Positions 35,258-46,266 of a stretch of 64,000 nt of DNA are shown piece by piece. Under the pieces are notes generated by a model. It saw nothing but the letters and a program-made list of their open reading frames with translations, had not been told where the DNA came from and did no database searches. The stretch is from Bimuria novae-zelandiae CBS 107.79. Lineage: Eukaryota > Ascomycota > Dothideomycetes > Pleosporales > Didymosphaeriaceae. The position numbers and the translations under genes are program-made. Location of the stretch: positions 1 through 64,000 of the forward strand of contig ML976709.1 in assembly GCA_010015655.1 (NCBI GenBank), given 5' to 3'. The first letter of the stretch is position 1. Each line of letters begins with the position of its first letter.

Positions 35258-38200
35258 ATGTCGCTGTTAACACTCCGCGACTTAACAATCGTATTAACTA
35301 ATTACACTAACTACACACTATGGCTGCTGCAGCTAAAAGCGCGATGCGAACTAATAGATATATAGCCTATTATTAACCTAGATAGAGCCAAACTCCCACG
35401 TAAAAGGCCGACACCGCCGTTGCCCCTAGAAATAGTAAGTTACTAACCAATTATCCGCGTAAACAACAACGATTAACAGAATCCTCTAACACGCCCATTA
35501 GAGCTATCAAACTCAGGTCTTAAGGTATATAAAGAGGACATTAAGTTCTATAAGATACAGCTTAAAGACTACAAGATAAAGGACAAAGAATACCGCGAGG
35601 AGAGAACAAGCCTTGAGAAAGTGGTTATCTATATCCAATCCACTATGTCACAACACCTGCAACGTAACTGCTGCAAGCCTGGAGAACAGATCTAGCAATA
35701 GATTACGTCTCTAACACAGACTGTAGGCGTTGATAAGGAAGATGAGCGGGATAGGGTAAGAGCACGATACCTACAGGCCCTTAAGCTAATAAGACAACCC
35801 TTAAACTAGGATACCTGGCTAACTGAGTATAATTAGGCAGCTATAGAAGCAGAGACGAACAATATCGCAGAAATATAATTAATCTATAATACTATAAAGG
35901 ACTTCCTAGCTGCGATCATAAAGGCTGCCCCTACATGGGGAGTGTCCTTTCAAGAAACTAGACGCCGAGACGCAAATATAACAAGGAAGGATATAATAAA
36001 ACGCTTCTAAGAACATATAGTAATACTCCACCTAATTAAGGGCAAATAGTATAGGGGCGCCTTTACTACTAGTAAGCTATCTCTCGCTGCTGGTGGTGCA
36101 TCCACCCCGGGCACTAACAGGGACGCCTCTCACGCTACCGAAGACGCGCCATCTTCCACGAATAACTAACGTAGACAGGGAAGACCTTAATAAAAACGAT
36201 CCTTTAGTTAAAGTACCATATCTAAGCAGTCCTCGATAGAAGATATAATAGTAGTTAAAGGCAGAAAATGCCTTGCTTGTGAATAAAGGCATAGTCTAAA
36301 AGACTGCTTCTACGCATATCTAGATCATGCACTAGAGTGGTTTAGGCCATGACCTAGCTTTGCAGATATAGTACAATACAGAATCTAAAATAATTTACAT
36401 CTATAAGAGGAGATGAGGAAGGTGAAAAGACTAAAGTCTTAAACACCTAGAATTAAATTATTGCATACTCCCACTCCACCTCGAATTACTAAGGCTAATA
36501 ATAAATGACTAGATAGACGCAAGATTACTAAAATCCTAGCGAGCTTTAACGCCGTATCCTTCTACACCGACCTAAATACGTACCTATTACGACGCTCAGC
36601 CATACTTGATTTAGGCATAACCTGCTATATCTTTAACGACATTGATCGCTTTGTCTTATACTATCCACCAGCGCCAGGAGACTTTATATGGGCAGGGAAT
36701 ACACAAATATAGATTAAAGGATACGGGAGCGTCTATCTTAACGTATAGAGTGTAAATAGTAATTAAATAATATAGCTAGATAATGTCGCCTATTGCCCTA
36801 ATTTGCTCTGCAACCTCGTATTGTTCCAATTACTCTGGAGGCAAGGCCTCTAGTGGGACATAAAGGCAGACCTAATAACTTTAAAGAGAAGAGACAATAC
36901 TGTGCTGGCAGAACTTTAAGAATTATATAGATAGTGGGTACTAGAACACAGGATAAGGTCAGTAGAAGCTACGCATGCCACCTATAAAACCAACACACGC
37001 ACTAAACAAAGACTATAGAAAGTAAACGCGTGGACCTGGCACTAATAATTAGGTTATCTAGGTCCTTAGGCCCTCGAACACCTCGTGCAGTAATCTAAGG
37101 GGGTAAGGATTAAGGGCCTCTCTACTATTAAGTGTAATGCCTGCGGTAAAGTAAAACTAAAATGGTAAATACGCTGGCAAGCCAGAGATCTAATAGAAGG
37201 TCCCGGCGAGCGAGTCGCAATCGATTTTCACGACTATAAAGCAGACAGCTCAACAAGAGAGAAGAGCTAAATGCTAATTACTAACCAATTCTCTAGCTTT
37301 ACATAGGACTTCTACTTTAAGGATAACCACCCAGCACGGTTAATTATTAAATTACTTAGCACCTTTATATAGTTTATAGAAGTATAATATAACATTATAG
37401 TAAAAGTAATTAAATCTAATAATAAGATCTTCTTTATTAAGGTAAACGTTAAGAAGTGGTGCTTAGCGCAAGGCATTAAGATTAAGCCTTTAGCACTTAA
37501 TACTTAAGCATAAAATAGAGGAGCTAAATACTTAAGGGGTGTAATTAAAGAGAAAGCGCGCGCGATGCGACTTAACTCTAACCTACCTTAGCAAATATAG
37601 CCTAAAATCACCTAAGCCGCAGTATACCTGTACAATTAAACGCCAAACTACGCTAATTAACGGCGATCTCTATATAAAGTGCTCTTTACGACAGTAGCCT
37701 TCCAGGACGGTGTTGTTACCTAACTAAAGAAGCCTAATTAAGCTTACCTAAAAGCATATGGCTGCAAAGCCTTTACAATAACCGACGATATAAAACGCGG
37801 CAAGAGCAGGCTTTAGAGGCTTAACCCTAAAGCATAGATTAGCTACCTTATTAGCTACAAATCAACTAATATCTAGAGAATATAGATTCCCTCCCTAGTA
37901 AAGACAATTAGTACTCGCGACGTGATATTTGACGAGGATACTATGTTTTTAGGCAAAACTAAAGACCTGATAGACAACCTTATGCACAGCATATTAGAAG
38001 AAATAGTAGCCTAGGTGCGATTAGTAGAGTTACCTCCCTTACCTTAATAAGAGCATGCAACTGAGTTGTTCTTTAAGGATAAGATAATTAGTGAAGCGCT
38101 AGAAGAAGAGGTTAAAGGAGCTCCTAAGTATAAGTAAGGCAGGAGAGCTAGGTACTAATATCTAACACCTCCCCTAACGCCGCCACTAGTAACACTCCTT

Positions 38201-40010
38201 GCATAACTAATGGCAGGAGGTGACTAAGCTAAACTATCGTAAATAGTGTAAATAGGGCAGTTATAAACAAGCCTATAGGCCGCAGCCTTTATGGCAGGCA
38301 CTAAAGCTGGTAGCAGCGGTAAATATAAAGGTAAGGCTCTTAATAAGGCGCAGCTTTAACAAATAATTATATTAGGTAAAATACTATATTAAAGCGTGCT
38401 CCTAGAGCCACTAACATGCTAAAGCAAGCTTAAAGATTATCCTCTCTATAATATGTAGAAGGAAGCGAAACGTTCCCATCTACAGAGCCACAAAGAAATA
38501 AAGTCTTGGAGCGAGGTCGCAGCAGCTCTAGTAAAGGCAGCAGGCCATTAAATCCTTAACTATATGTGGGTATATACCTACAAGTTTAACAAACACTATT
38601 AATTATAAAAATGCAAGGCAAGGCTGGTAGTGCGAGGCAATTAATAGTAGCACCTTACTTTGTAAGAAACCTACGCTATAACACTTGCAGGACGATTATT
38701 CTGCATGCTTATAGCAATTATAGCTCGTTTCGACCTAGAACTTATCTAACACGACGTTACTAACGCGTTTGTCCACGCAAAGCTAGATAGAGAAATCTAT
38801 ATAAGAATGCCTCGCGGCTACTCACGAGCAGGTATAGTCCTTAAACTATATAAAGCACTGTACGGACTGCGCATATCTCTACTACTCTAGCAAAGAGAGT
38901 TCACGTTAACACTCCGTGATATTAGCTTTAAAACAGTGTCCCACGAGCCATGCTGCCTTATTAAGGACGGCATTATTATCTTCTTTTATGTAGATAACCT
39001 TATTATTACCTATAACAAGTTATAAAAGCAGGCTGCTGAAGCTGCTCTTGCAATAATAGGTACTAAATCCACACTTACGGGTGGCAACGACCTATAGTGG
39101 TTTCTAGGAGTTGAAATTATTAGAGATTAACTAAACTAATAACTCTAGCTTTTACAAGCTTTATATATCGACAAAATATCGCGCCTTATTAATTACTATG
39201 AGATGCGCCACGATATTCTAATAGTAGTAGTTAAACTGCTCTTACGCTTAGGGCTCGCTAGCAAAGCTAAAGTTAATTAATATTAGTAAAAGATAGGATT
39301 AATTCTCTACGCTACGGTGACTACGCGACTAGATATTATATTCGCAAGCTCTTAATTATTACGATTTCTATCTAACCTAAGTAAAGAGCACTAAGTAGCT
39401 ACTAACCGAGTTTTCCTCTACCTTGCTGATACTAGATTACTAGGTCTTTAGCTTGGGGGTGTAGATACTTTAGAAGTGGCAAGCGACGCATCCTTTGCCG
39501 ATAATACACTTGATCGCAAGAGCTCGCAAGGATACATTATTAAGCTGTTTAGTGGCCTAATCGCCTAGAAAGCAAATAAGCAAGATATAGTTACTATATT
39601 AATAACTAAAGCTGAATTACTAGCACTATCGCAAGTGGCTAAGGAGGCTTTATTTATATCGCGATTGCTAAAGGAACTGAAGATTAATCTTAGCTATTCC
39701 CTTATTATAATTAATTATGATAATTAGTAAACGATCTGACTTATTACTAAAGAAATTGCCAAGTTGCAGACTAAGCTCCGTTATGTAGATATCTATAATT
39801 ATTGGCTGAGACAAGAGGTCGTACTAGGGATAATTAAGGTGGACTATTAACGCTTAGAGGACATGGTTGCTAATAGACTTATAAAGGCCCTGCTAGTGAA
39901 CAAATAGAGCAAGTTTCTGCATAAACTAGGACTTAAAGATATATTAGATAAGATTACTAATTAAGAGGTTGCCCTGCAGGATCTCTAGCAGAGGATAGAG
40001 GCCTTTGAGT
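35258..40010 (+). pseudogene. Copia 4 gag-pol polyprotein, RIP-degraded
   Basis: Gag begins near 35258 (MSLLTLRDLT). The CCHC knuckle keeps KCLACE at about 36268-36285 and the protease region LDLGITCYIF is near 36609-36640. Integrase IDFHDYK and a block ending GGVIKEKARAMRL are at about 37220-37590. The reverse transcriptase spans about 38735-39010 (HDVTNAFVHAKLDREIY, LYGLRISLLL, FYVDNLII), and RNase H about 39480-39870. Mutation is somewhat milder than in copia 1, but TAG/TAA codons are still many. The product would have been the whole copia polyprotein. Confidence 0.9.
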
Positions 40011-40068
40011 TAGAATAATAGATAACTGCGAAGGTCCAGCTTGAGGATAAGCCTAAGCTAAGGGGGTG

Positions 40069-40343
40069 TGTCCAATTACATGGCCCTTTGCACACGCAAA
40101 GGTAGCTGGCGCAACCCTACACAAAGAAACCTTGCCAGCAGTCTGGTTCATCCGCACAATTCCGGACGGGACAAAGGGTAACTCTCCTTAATCAACGGAA
40201 ATAGATTAGCGTATTAGTGTAAGACGTAAGGATATAAGAGCCTTACATTCTTACAGAGAAAAGAAAAACAACACTTTATACCACAATTTATCTTAATTAA
40301 TCACTATCTTTTCATCTTATCAGATTACCCCTCCAATCTGACA
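40069..40343 (+). repeat. 3' LTR of copia 4
   Basis: 275 bp, starting after the purine tract AAGCTAAGGGGGTG. Its few G-to-A changes lie towards its inner end, and the outer end is intact. Confidence 0.94.
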
Positions 40344-40348
40344 ACTTA

Positions 40349-41200
40349 AGTACTACTTTAGCGCCTAAATAAAGCTATTAAATTCTCGCTAATTAATAAA
40401 TAAAAGCGTTATCTATTATAATTACTAAGCGTAGCTATAGGTACAACGTGTAATATAGTAGTACTTTACAAGCTATAAACTCCTTTATTAGCTCCGCCGT
40501 AATTACTCCTTAATAGATAAAGTAATTAAAATACTTATTAATATGTATAGCTAGTAGTAAGCTCTATCTCTTTAACTATTATACTAAGTATAATACTTAA
40601 ACTAGCGTATTTACCTTTAATTAAGTATACTTATAATTACCTATACGCTTATTATGAGCGCTCTTATTAAGTACTATTACCTAGTCCGCTTTATACGCTA
40701 GCTAGTAGCAAGCTTAAAACGCTTAATAAAGGACTATATTTTACTTAGCTACTACTTTAGTTACTACTTTTTAACTCTACCTTATGCTGGCGAGGATCTC
40801 CTAGATAGTTATTTATAAGGCTTTTACGTTATAATTATTATATAAGAAAGCCTGCATTTTATCTAGATAGGTATTTAGCTAGTCTTGCAGCAACACTTTA
40901 AGCTTCTCACGATAGTACTATAGTAGCAATAGCGATTGCCCCCGCCGTACGCAGGCTGACGGGTAAGGCTATCCCTAGTACTCTAGGCTAAGTTAAATCC
41001 TCCTAATTATTAAGTAAGCTACTTTAGTATTGTTTTAAATCTTTATAACGCTAATATTATCCTTAAGATAATTAATTATAGTCTATAACACTATTAGTAG
41101 TAACCTAGCTTTATTTAGTAACCTTATAAAGTACTTACAAATTCTTTAAATGCATTAAAAGGTTAATACTTAGCTAGTAAATCCGTGTTTTAAATGACGT
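40349..41200 (-). pseudogene. Tc1/mariner-like (IS630-superfamily) transposase, N-terminal and DDE piece
   Basis: On the minus strand a family-typical series is readable once stops are ignored: an N-terminal helix-turn-helix region (about 40760-40870, EMQAFLYNNYNV-like), a first catalytic region with AHNKRIG, and near the left end LVIIIDNAFIYQLARI followed by GAKVVL, matching the VMDNASIH...AGV pattern of Tc1/mariner and IS630 enzymes. The next expected motif, YLPPYSP, is cut by copia 4 and resumes at 34935. TIRs were not found; the right end lies near 41200, where composition changes. It is RIP-degraded and non-functional. Confidence 0.7.
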
Positions 41201-41207
41201 ACGAGAA

Positions 41208-41545
41208 TCGATTACTAACATGTGGGGCAGGTCACATGGTGAGCGGGAATTTCCGAAACGACAATATCGGCACCTGCATCGCTGTTCACGACGCCTCGGC
41301 AGAATCCGAGCTGACAGGGACCAGATTGATACTGCTAGCCTAGGAACAAGTACCAGAGACTACCATTACGAAGGTCCTCTATGGCCTGGAGCCGTCTTGA
41401 AACCATGTGAGACACCAGTCGCAGGTGTGCCCGCACGTCGACGAACTGTATCCTGCAACGGTTAGACAATTGAGCAAACTTCTAGTTGCGCAGCACTCAT
41501 TTGATTGCATAAACACCGCCTTTTGATCGCGTGTTTGCACATCAA
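41208..41545. other. Unmutated gene-island DNA upstream of the racemase pseudogene, unassigned
   Basis: Composition is normal, with no RIP stops. A plus-strand frame at about 41235-41340 reads GHMVSGNFRNDNIGTC and ends at TAG; another frame (41220-41465) is open for 81 codons. Neither is recognised. It may hold the promoter of the racemase-family gene or the tail of a further dead gene. Confidence 0.4.
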
Positions 41546-42310
41546 ATGCCCGAAGAAAATCCTGGCGAGAAGAGGCTCGAGATGGCCACCCAACCCTTCC
41601 ACCTCTTGGCTTCCTTGCCGTGGAAGTCTCCATCCACCGACTGCCGGGTGATCCTTTCAACCCTTCTACCTGGCCCTTTCCTCTCGTCCACAAAGCTTGT
41701 CCCTGGGACTTCCGAATGACAAATCGTCACCAGTACCGCATACCCTGCATCTTTCATCGATCGCTTTGTGACAGCTGGCAAACAACTTGCAGCGAAAGGC
41801 TGCGTTGGCATCATCCCAAGCTGTGGGGTTCTTGCCCTGGCACAGCGAGAAATGAGTGCCAGTCTCCTAATCCCAATTGCCACCAGTGCGTTGGTCCAGA
41901 TCTCGAGTATCATGGCCGTCTTGCTGCCAGGCGTCTTCGTCGGAGTCCTGACGTACGACGAAGAGAGGCTGGGTGAAGCGCACTTGGAGGCCTTCGGCGT
42001 GGGTGCTATACGGATACGGATCAGAGGGATACCGAAGGGTGGCCACTTGCATAGAGTCATCCAGAAGGGTGAAGAGTATAATCAACTGTTTATGGAGCTC
42101 GAGATGGTCGATGCGGCTGTAGACCTGGTAAACAGCGCGGACGCGAAAGGCGAGAAGCTCGAGGCATTAGTTCTAGAGTGTACGCAGATGCCGCCTTTCG
42201 CCGAAGCGATCCAGTGAAGGGTGAAGCTGCCGGTGTATGATGTATACACCATGGGAATGTGGTTATACTTAGGACTGGTCAAGCGGAGTCCCTCACAGTG
42301 GAAGTTATAG
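41546..42310 (+). pseudogene. Aspartate/glutamate racemase-family protein, pseudogene
   Basis: A frame of about 254 codons matches the Asp/Glu (hydantoin-type) racemase family. PPLGFLAVEVSIHR and PFNPSTWPFPLVHK are followed by FIDRFVTAGKQLAAKGCVGI, then the first Cys motif PSCG (about 41816-41827), GVLTYDEERLG, and the second Cys motif LECTQMPPFAEAIQ (about 42172-42214). The last block, LPVYDVYTMGMWLY, ends at TAG 42308-42310. Both catalytic-type cysteines survive. Breaks are a shift near 41600 (one base missing), a shift near 41692 (one extra A), and in-frame TGA at 41717-41719 and 42215-42217, both explained by CGA to TGA. The start ATG at 41546 (or 41582) is in the first frame. It is tail to tail with the aldolase gene, 110 bp apart. 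Confidence 0.8.
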
Positions 42311-42420
42311 AGCGACCATCGTCCAATTAGAAATCCATAGCTCCCTTATGATGCAATCAGTGCGCTGCCTCGACGAGAAAAAGATGTGTGGCCAACGTTT
42401 CTGGCCATTTTATTGAATGT
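42311..42420. other. Shared 3' intergenic gap of convergent genes
   Basis: This 110-bp stretch holds both downstream regions. No clear polyadenylation signal stands out. Confidence 0.4.
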
Positions 42421-43352
42421 CTATGTGAGGAAATCGCCATTCGTCTCTTTAAGAATCATCTGATACTCCGGTTCAAACTGCATGTACATCACCTCGGGGC
42501 TACCTGTCCCTTTCTTCGTATACACTGCCTCTTCCTCGCTGACAATGCTTTTCTTCAGCCCGCTAGCCTTTCCAATGTCACCTCCAATTGCCGCTTCTGT
42601 AAGTAGTTGGCATTGGCAAGCCCTCTCCAAGGCGATGAAAAAAGCCGCCGCCTCTGCTACCGTCCCACCACTTGTCAGTAGACCGTGATTCTGCAGAATC
42701 AAATTCTTCTTCCTTGGGCCAAGAGCGTCGGCGAGACGACCACCTTCCTCTTTGGCGAATACGACACCCCCGAAGTTGCTGTAGACCTCAAGCTCGTCGT
42801 AGAACATGCAGCTGTCTTGGTTGAGCATGTCGATTGGACGGCCAAAATTCGACCAGGCACGTCCGTAGGGACTGTGCATGTGACATGCAGCATGAATATC
42901 CGGCCTACGCTGGTGGATCGCAGAATGGATGATAAAACCAGCTGTGTTAATCAGCTTGTAGGCACCACCAATTCGATTACCATCCTCGTCAACGTGGACC
43001 ATGTCGGACACCTTGAGAAGCCCAAAATGTACACCGTAGGGATTGATCCAGAAAGTATTGGGTCGAACAGGGTCTACAAAAAGTTAGCTGGAACGGACAT
43101 CTCGTTCCGGTGATACTGACCTCGCAGACTAATGTGTCCACTACCGCCATCGGCATATCCGAGCTTCGCGAACACGCGAAAGGCCCCTGCCATTTGCTCT
43201 AGCTGCCATCGAAGATGAGCTTGTTTTGTTGCAGGCCATGGGATGTGAAATCGACTTTTAGGCTCGCTCTGTCTCGTACGGTTCAGAGCACTGGAGCTTC
43301 CCGTGGCTTCGATCGATGGCGTGGCAGTTGCAGTACTGGTGATCGTGGACAT
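42421..43352 (-). CDS. Class II aldolase/adducin N-terminal domain protein (one intron)
   Basis: Exons are 43121-43352 and 42421-43073, joined across a 47-bp intron, giving 294 residues from the ATG at 43352 to TAG at 42421-42423. An upstream GTG at 43358 in the same frame is not a likely start. The aldolase II/adducin fold covers about residues 43-245. HMH at 142-144 and NHG at 206-208 supply the three metal-type histidines (142, 144, 207). The position of the catalytic Glu of fuculose-phosphate aldolase appears to be Ala (NTAGF, about 120-124), as in the adducin-like fungal branch, so a sugar-phosphate aldolase activity is doubtful. Residues 1-40 are Ser/Thr-rich and low in conservation. 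No RIP stops or frameshifts occur; this is the only gene in the window that looks intact. The substrate is unknown. Confidence 0.9.
43074..43120 (-). other. Intron of the aldolase-domain gene
   Basis: This 47-bp intron has the 5' site GTCAGT, a branch-like GCTAAC, a T-run and the 3' site TAG. Removing it joins GHISLR to DPVRPNTFWINPYGVHF in frame, which is the family continuation; reading through gives unrelated residues and a stop. Confidence 0.88.
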
Positions 43353-43720
43353 AGCCACTGTCTTATCTTGGTATAGCTTTGGCTTTAGTGCACCTCACTC
43401 AAAGAGGTTTCTCATTCGTGATGTTGTTGCGAAATTGTTGTTGAAGAAACGGCATCCCCGCACTTCCCGTTCCCTCTTTCACGGCGGTGCTCGGAAAAAC
43501 CCGAGCGAGGGATAGACGACTTCGGTTATCCGACCGGTGGCGCTAGCCGGATTCATGTTTGCGGCTTTACCGTGTCTGTGCGCGTAACGCCCGACTTCGC
43601 GCAACGCTCGACTTGGCAGTATATTAGCGATTGCAAACATGAAGCTCTACTCGCCCCACACGCTAACCGGAGGTTAGCCCTGCGCAGCCTTACGTAACTT
43701 TATAGCCTAATATAACTCTA
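43353..43720. promoter_or_regulatory. Upstream region of the aldolase-domain gene, with short repeats
   Basis: Composition is normal and the stretch is not mutated. It should hold the promoter; no clear TATA box is seen. It contains an imperfect tandem pair, CGCGTAACGCCCGACTT and CGCGCAACGCTCGACTT, at about 43580-43615. An inverted pair, TTCATGTTTGC (about 43552-43562) and GCAAACATGAA (about 43633-43643), spans the tandem repeat. No gene is recognised here. Confidence 0.45.
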
Positions 43721-43729
43721 CGCCGCGGA

Positions 43730-44461
43730 TTTTTCTATTTTATTAATAAATAACTTATAACTATACCTAAATATTATAGTAAAAGCTATAAAATTAAGTA
43801 GTATATTTTTAATTATCTTTTTACTTTTTTTAGCTTAAAAATATCTAATTTTATAGCTATAGCATGTAAATAAAGCGTACTTATTTCGCGACTTTAAGCG
43901 CGCACTAGAGGCTAGATTAGCCACTATAACTATAGTAGCACGAATTTACGACTGTTAGAGACCTAGGATAAAGCTCTAAAGTTATATATATATTGCTGTG
44001 ACACTATCAGTATGCTCTAATTTATACTATCGTTAAAAGACGCTACTTAATTTACCCTTAATTGCGCGTACCTTAATAGTAAAGTTTTTTTACTTAGTAA
44101 GGACTAGCTATCGCGATAGCTATTAAGAAATCTAAACTACTATTATAAAAAGCAGAAGTTGTAGTATATTACGTATATAATAATAATAATATTTAAAGCT
44201 TATAGCTATTATTTTATTAAGCTTAAAAAGATAATATACACCTACGGCGTTATCCGATTAGATACCTATAATATAGACAAAACTAGCTTCCGTATAGGCG
44301 CTAGTAGTAGTTAATAAAGTATTACTATAGAGATTAGTTATTTTTAGATCTTCATGATAGAGACGGCCTATAATTATTTTATAAGTATTAAATTAATTTC
44401 TAGTAATAAAAAGGTGCTTAAACTAATACTCATTATATAGGACGTTAATTATCTTTATTAC
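43730..44461 (+). pseudogene. Pogo-like transposase remnant, RIP-degraded, split by the 44464 element
   Basis: At about 44262-44300 the plus frame reads TYNIDKTSFRIG, the usual first catalytic block of pogo/Fot1 transposases, followed by sequence in one frame broken only by TAG/TAA. Upstream (about 43880-44150) the frame is consistent with a DNA-binding N-terminus, but not clearly so. The frame is cut at 44462 by the complete element 44464-46310. I could not follow the transposase convincingly on the far side. Confidence 0.55.
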
Positions 44462-44463
44462 TA

Positions 44464-44507
44464 ACGTGGTTCACCACCGAGCGGGCCAACCCCACCGAGC
44501 GGGCCAA
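44464..44507 (+). repeat. Left terminal inverted repeat of element 2
   Basis: The motif CACCGAGCGGGCCAAC occurs twice (44475-44490 and 44493-44508), an 18-bp period. The partner is at 46267-46310. Confidence 0.92.
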
Positions 44508-44544
44508 CTTTGCTAAATGCAGCCCACCTCTAGCTTATACCACA

Positions 44545-46188
44545 ATGCCATCACAACATAACGCGTAATAACCTTATACTAAAAGCGCACTATAGCTTAC
44601 TATTTAAGCTATAATTAAAGATCGCGATAAGAGCGAAAAACGCGTTATTATAGCCTTTAGCGTGCCTTAAATAATAGTATAATAATAACGCTAAGGAGTC
44701 CTCTCTCGACGCGATTGCGAGCCTAACTTAAAGAAGCTAACTAAGCTAGAGGAGGAGGCTCTAGTCCAACGTATACTTAAGCTTAACTAGCGAGGAATAG
44801 GTGTAACAAGGGATATAGTCTAAGATATAGCTAATAATCTACTTACTAAGCGCGGTAGATAGCCTATTAGTAAGCACTAGATAGACAGGCTTAAGACGTG
44901 TACGCTAGAAATTAAGCTTTAAAGGAGCTATCTATATAATTATCAGCGAGCCCTAAACGAAGATCTACGTATTATAATGCCCTAGTTCGAGCTAGTTACT
45001 AATACTAAGGCTAAGTACGGTATCGCTAATAACGACACGTATAACTTCGACGAGACAGGCTTTATAATAGGGGTAATACAGGGTTAGATAGTCTTTACAG
45101 GCTCTAAGAAGCGAAGCAACCTAAAGAAGATTTAACCTAGTAATTATAGGTAAGTTACTAATATTTAGGGTGTTAGCGCTAAAGGCTAGGCTCTACTACC
45201 CTTTCTTATCTTCCCTAGCAAGGTTCTAATCACGTCCTAGTTCTATAATCTACCCTAAGACTAGGTTATTAAAGTTAGTCCTAATAGCTAGACGTTAAAT
45301 AAGCTTAGTCTTGCCTAGCTAAGGCACTTTAATACCTATACTAAGGCGCGTAGTTTAGGTGCACACTAGCTACTAATTATAAATAGCTATAAGAGCCACT
45401 ACTCAAACGAATTCCATAAATACTATAAGGAATAGAAGATTATTATTCTCTATATACTTTTACACTTATCACACCTCTTGTAGTCACTTAATGTAGGTTG
45501 TTTTTCGCCTTTAAAGCGGGCGTACAGTAATAAGATTAGTAGCTTAGCACGATATAGCACTAAGCAGATTAAAAAGGAGGCCTTTCTACTAGCCTTTAAA
45601 GTAGCTTTTAAGAAAGTAATAATAAAGGCAAACATCTGCGTAGGCTTTAGAGGCGCTAGATTAGTCCTATATAACCTAGAGGTAGTGTTATTAAGACTTA
45701 ATGTGGTTCTTCGTACGCCAACTCCACCTAACGTAGAGGATACCTTATAGGAATTAAAAACACTAAGTAACCTCCGCGAGATAGAGGCTTAGTTAACGCT
45801 AGTTCGTAAGCGTGTATAGAAGTACAAAGATTTACTAGTTTTTCTACTTCTTAGAGCTGTTAAGTAGCTTAATAAAGGTGTTACATTAATAGGGCACGAA
45901 ATAGTGTTAATATAACAGGAAATAGCAAGGCTTTATAAGATAGTAGAGATAGTAATAAAGATAAAAAGTTAAAAAAGGAAGTATATTTAGGTAGCTAAGA
46001 CACTTACAGTAGGAGAGGTAGTCGATTTAATGGCTGAAAAGGATAGTAGTGGGCAAAAGGAGGGTGAAGAGTCTGCAAAGAGGGTGCGTGGGCAGAGGCG
46101 CTACGGACGTTACGGCGAAGCTGGCCACAACACTCGCACCTGCGCAGTAGAAATTATAGATACATCTAATAGCGATAAGTCTGAATAG
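44545..46188 (+). pseudogene. Pogo/Fot1-type transposase, full length, stopped only by RIP nonsense
   Basis: From ATG 44545 (MPSQHNA) to TAG 46186-46188 the frame is 548 codons with no shift; only TAG/TAA at former Gln or Trp codons interrupt it. The order is an N-terminal psq-like helix-turn-helix, a CENP-B-type HTH (ALVQRILKLN to TRDIV and LLTKRGR), then the DDE core: NFDETGFIIG near 45043-45072, then LLIINSYKSHYSNEF near 45370-45415 (the usual DGH altered to NSY). Next come LNVGCFSPLK, GFRGARL and LRTPTPP. The C-terminus (about 46095-46145) carries a knuckle-like YGRYGEAGHNTRTC whose first two Cys are now Tyr. It would have moved the element by cut and paste at TA sites. Confidence 0.88.
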
Positions 46189-46266
46189 TATTTCTATGTT
46201 CTGCGAATTATAGTAAATTATAGTAGTGTTGTAGCAGGCGCTTCGCAATAGACTGACTTTTAAAAA

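Larger units (their letters stand above)
34941..40343 (+). mobile_element. Ty1/copia retrotransposon (copia 4), complete but RIP-degraded
   Basis: Two 275-bp LTRs flank one gag-pol, with perfect ACTTA target duplications at 34936-34940 and 40344-40348. The LTRs differ at only a handful of sites, all transitions. The coding region is a close relative of copia 1 along its whole length, but the LTR middle is different. It is inserted within a Tc1/mariner-like transposase. Confidence 0.95.

Noticed and set aside
41542..42060. 172-codon minus-strand open frame and other frames across the racemase pseudogene
   Set aside because: The plus-strand frames carry the racemase-family motifs in order; these are shadows created by normal GC content.
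42388..43113. Plus-strand open frames of 68-142 codons
   Set aside because: They are antisense to the aldolase-domain gene, whose minus-strand frame has all family motifs and a valid intron.
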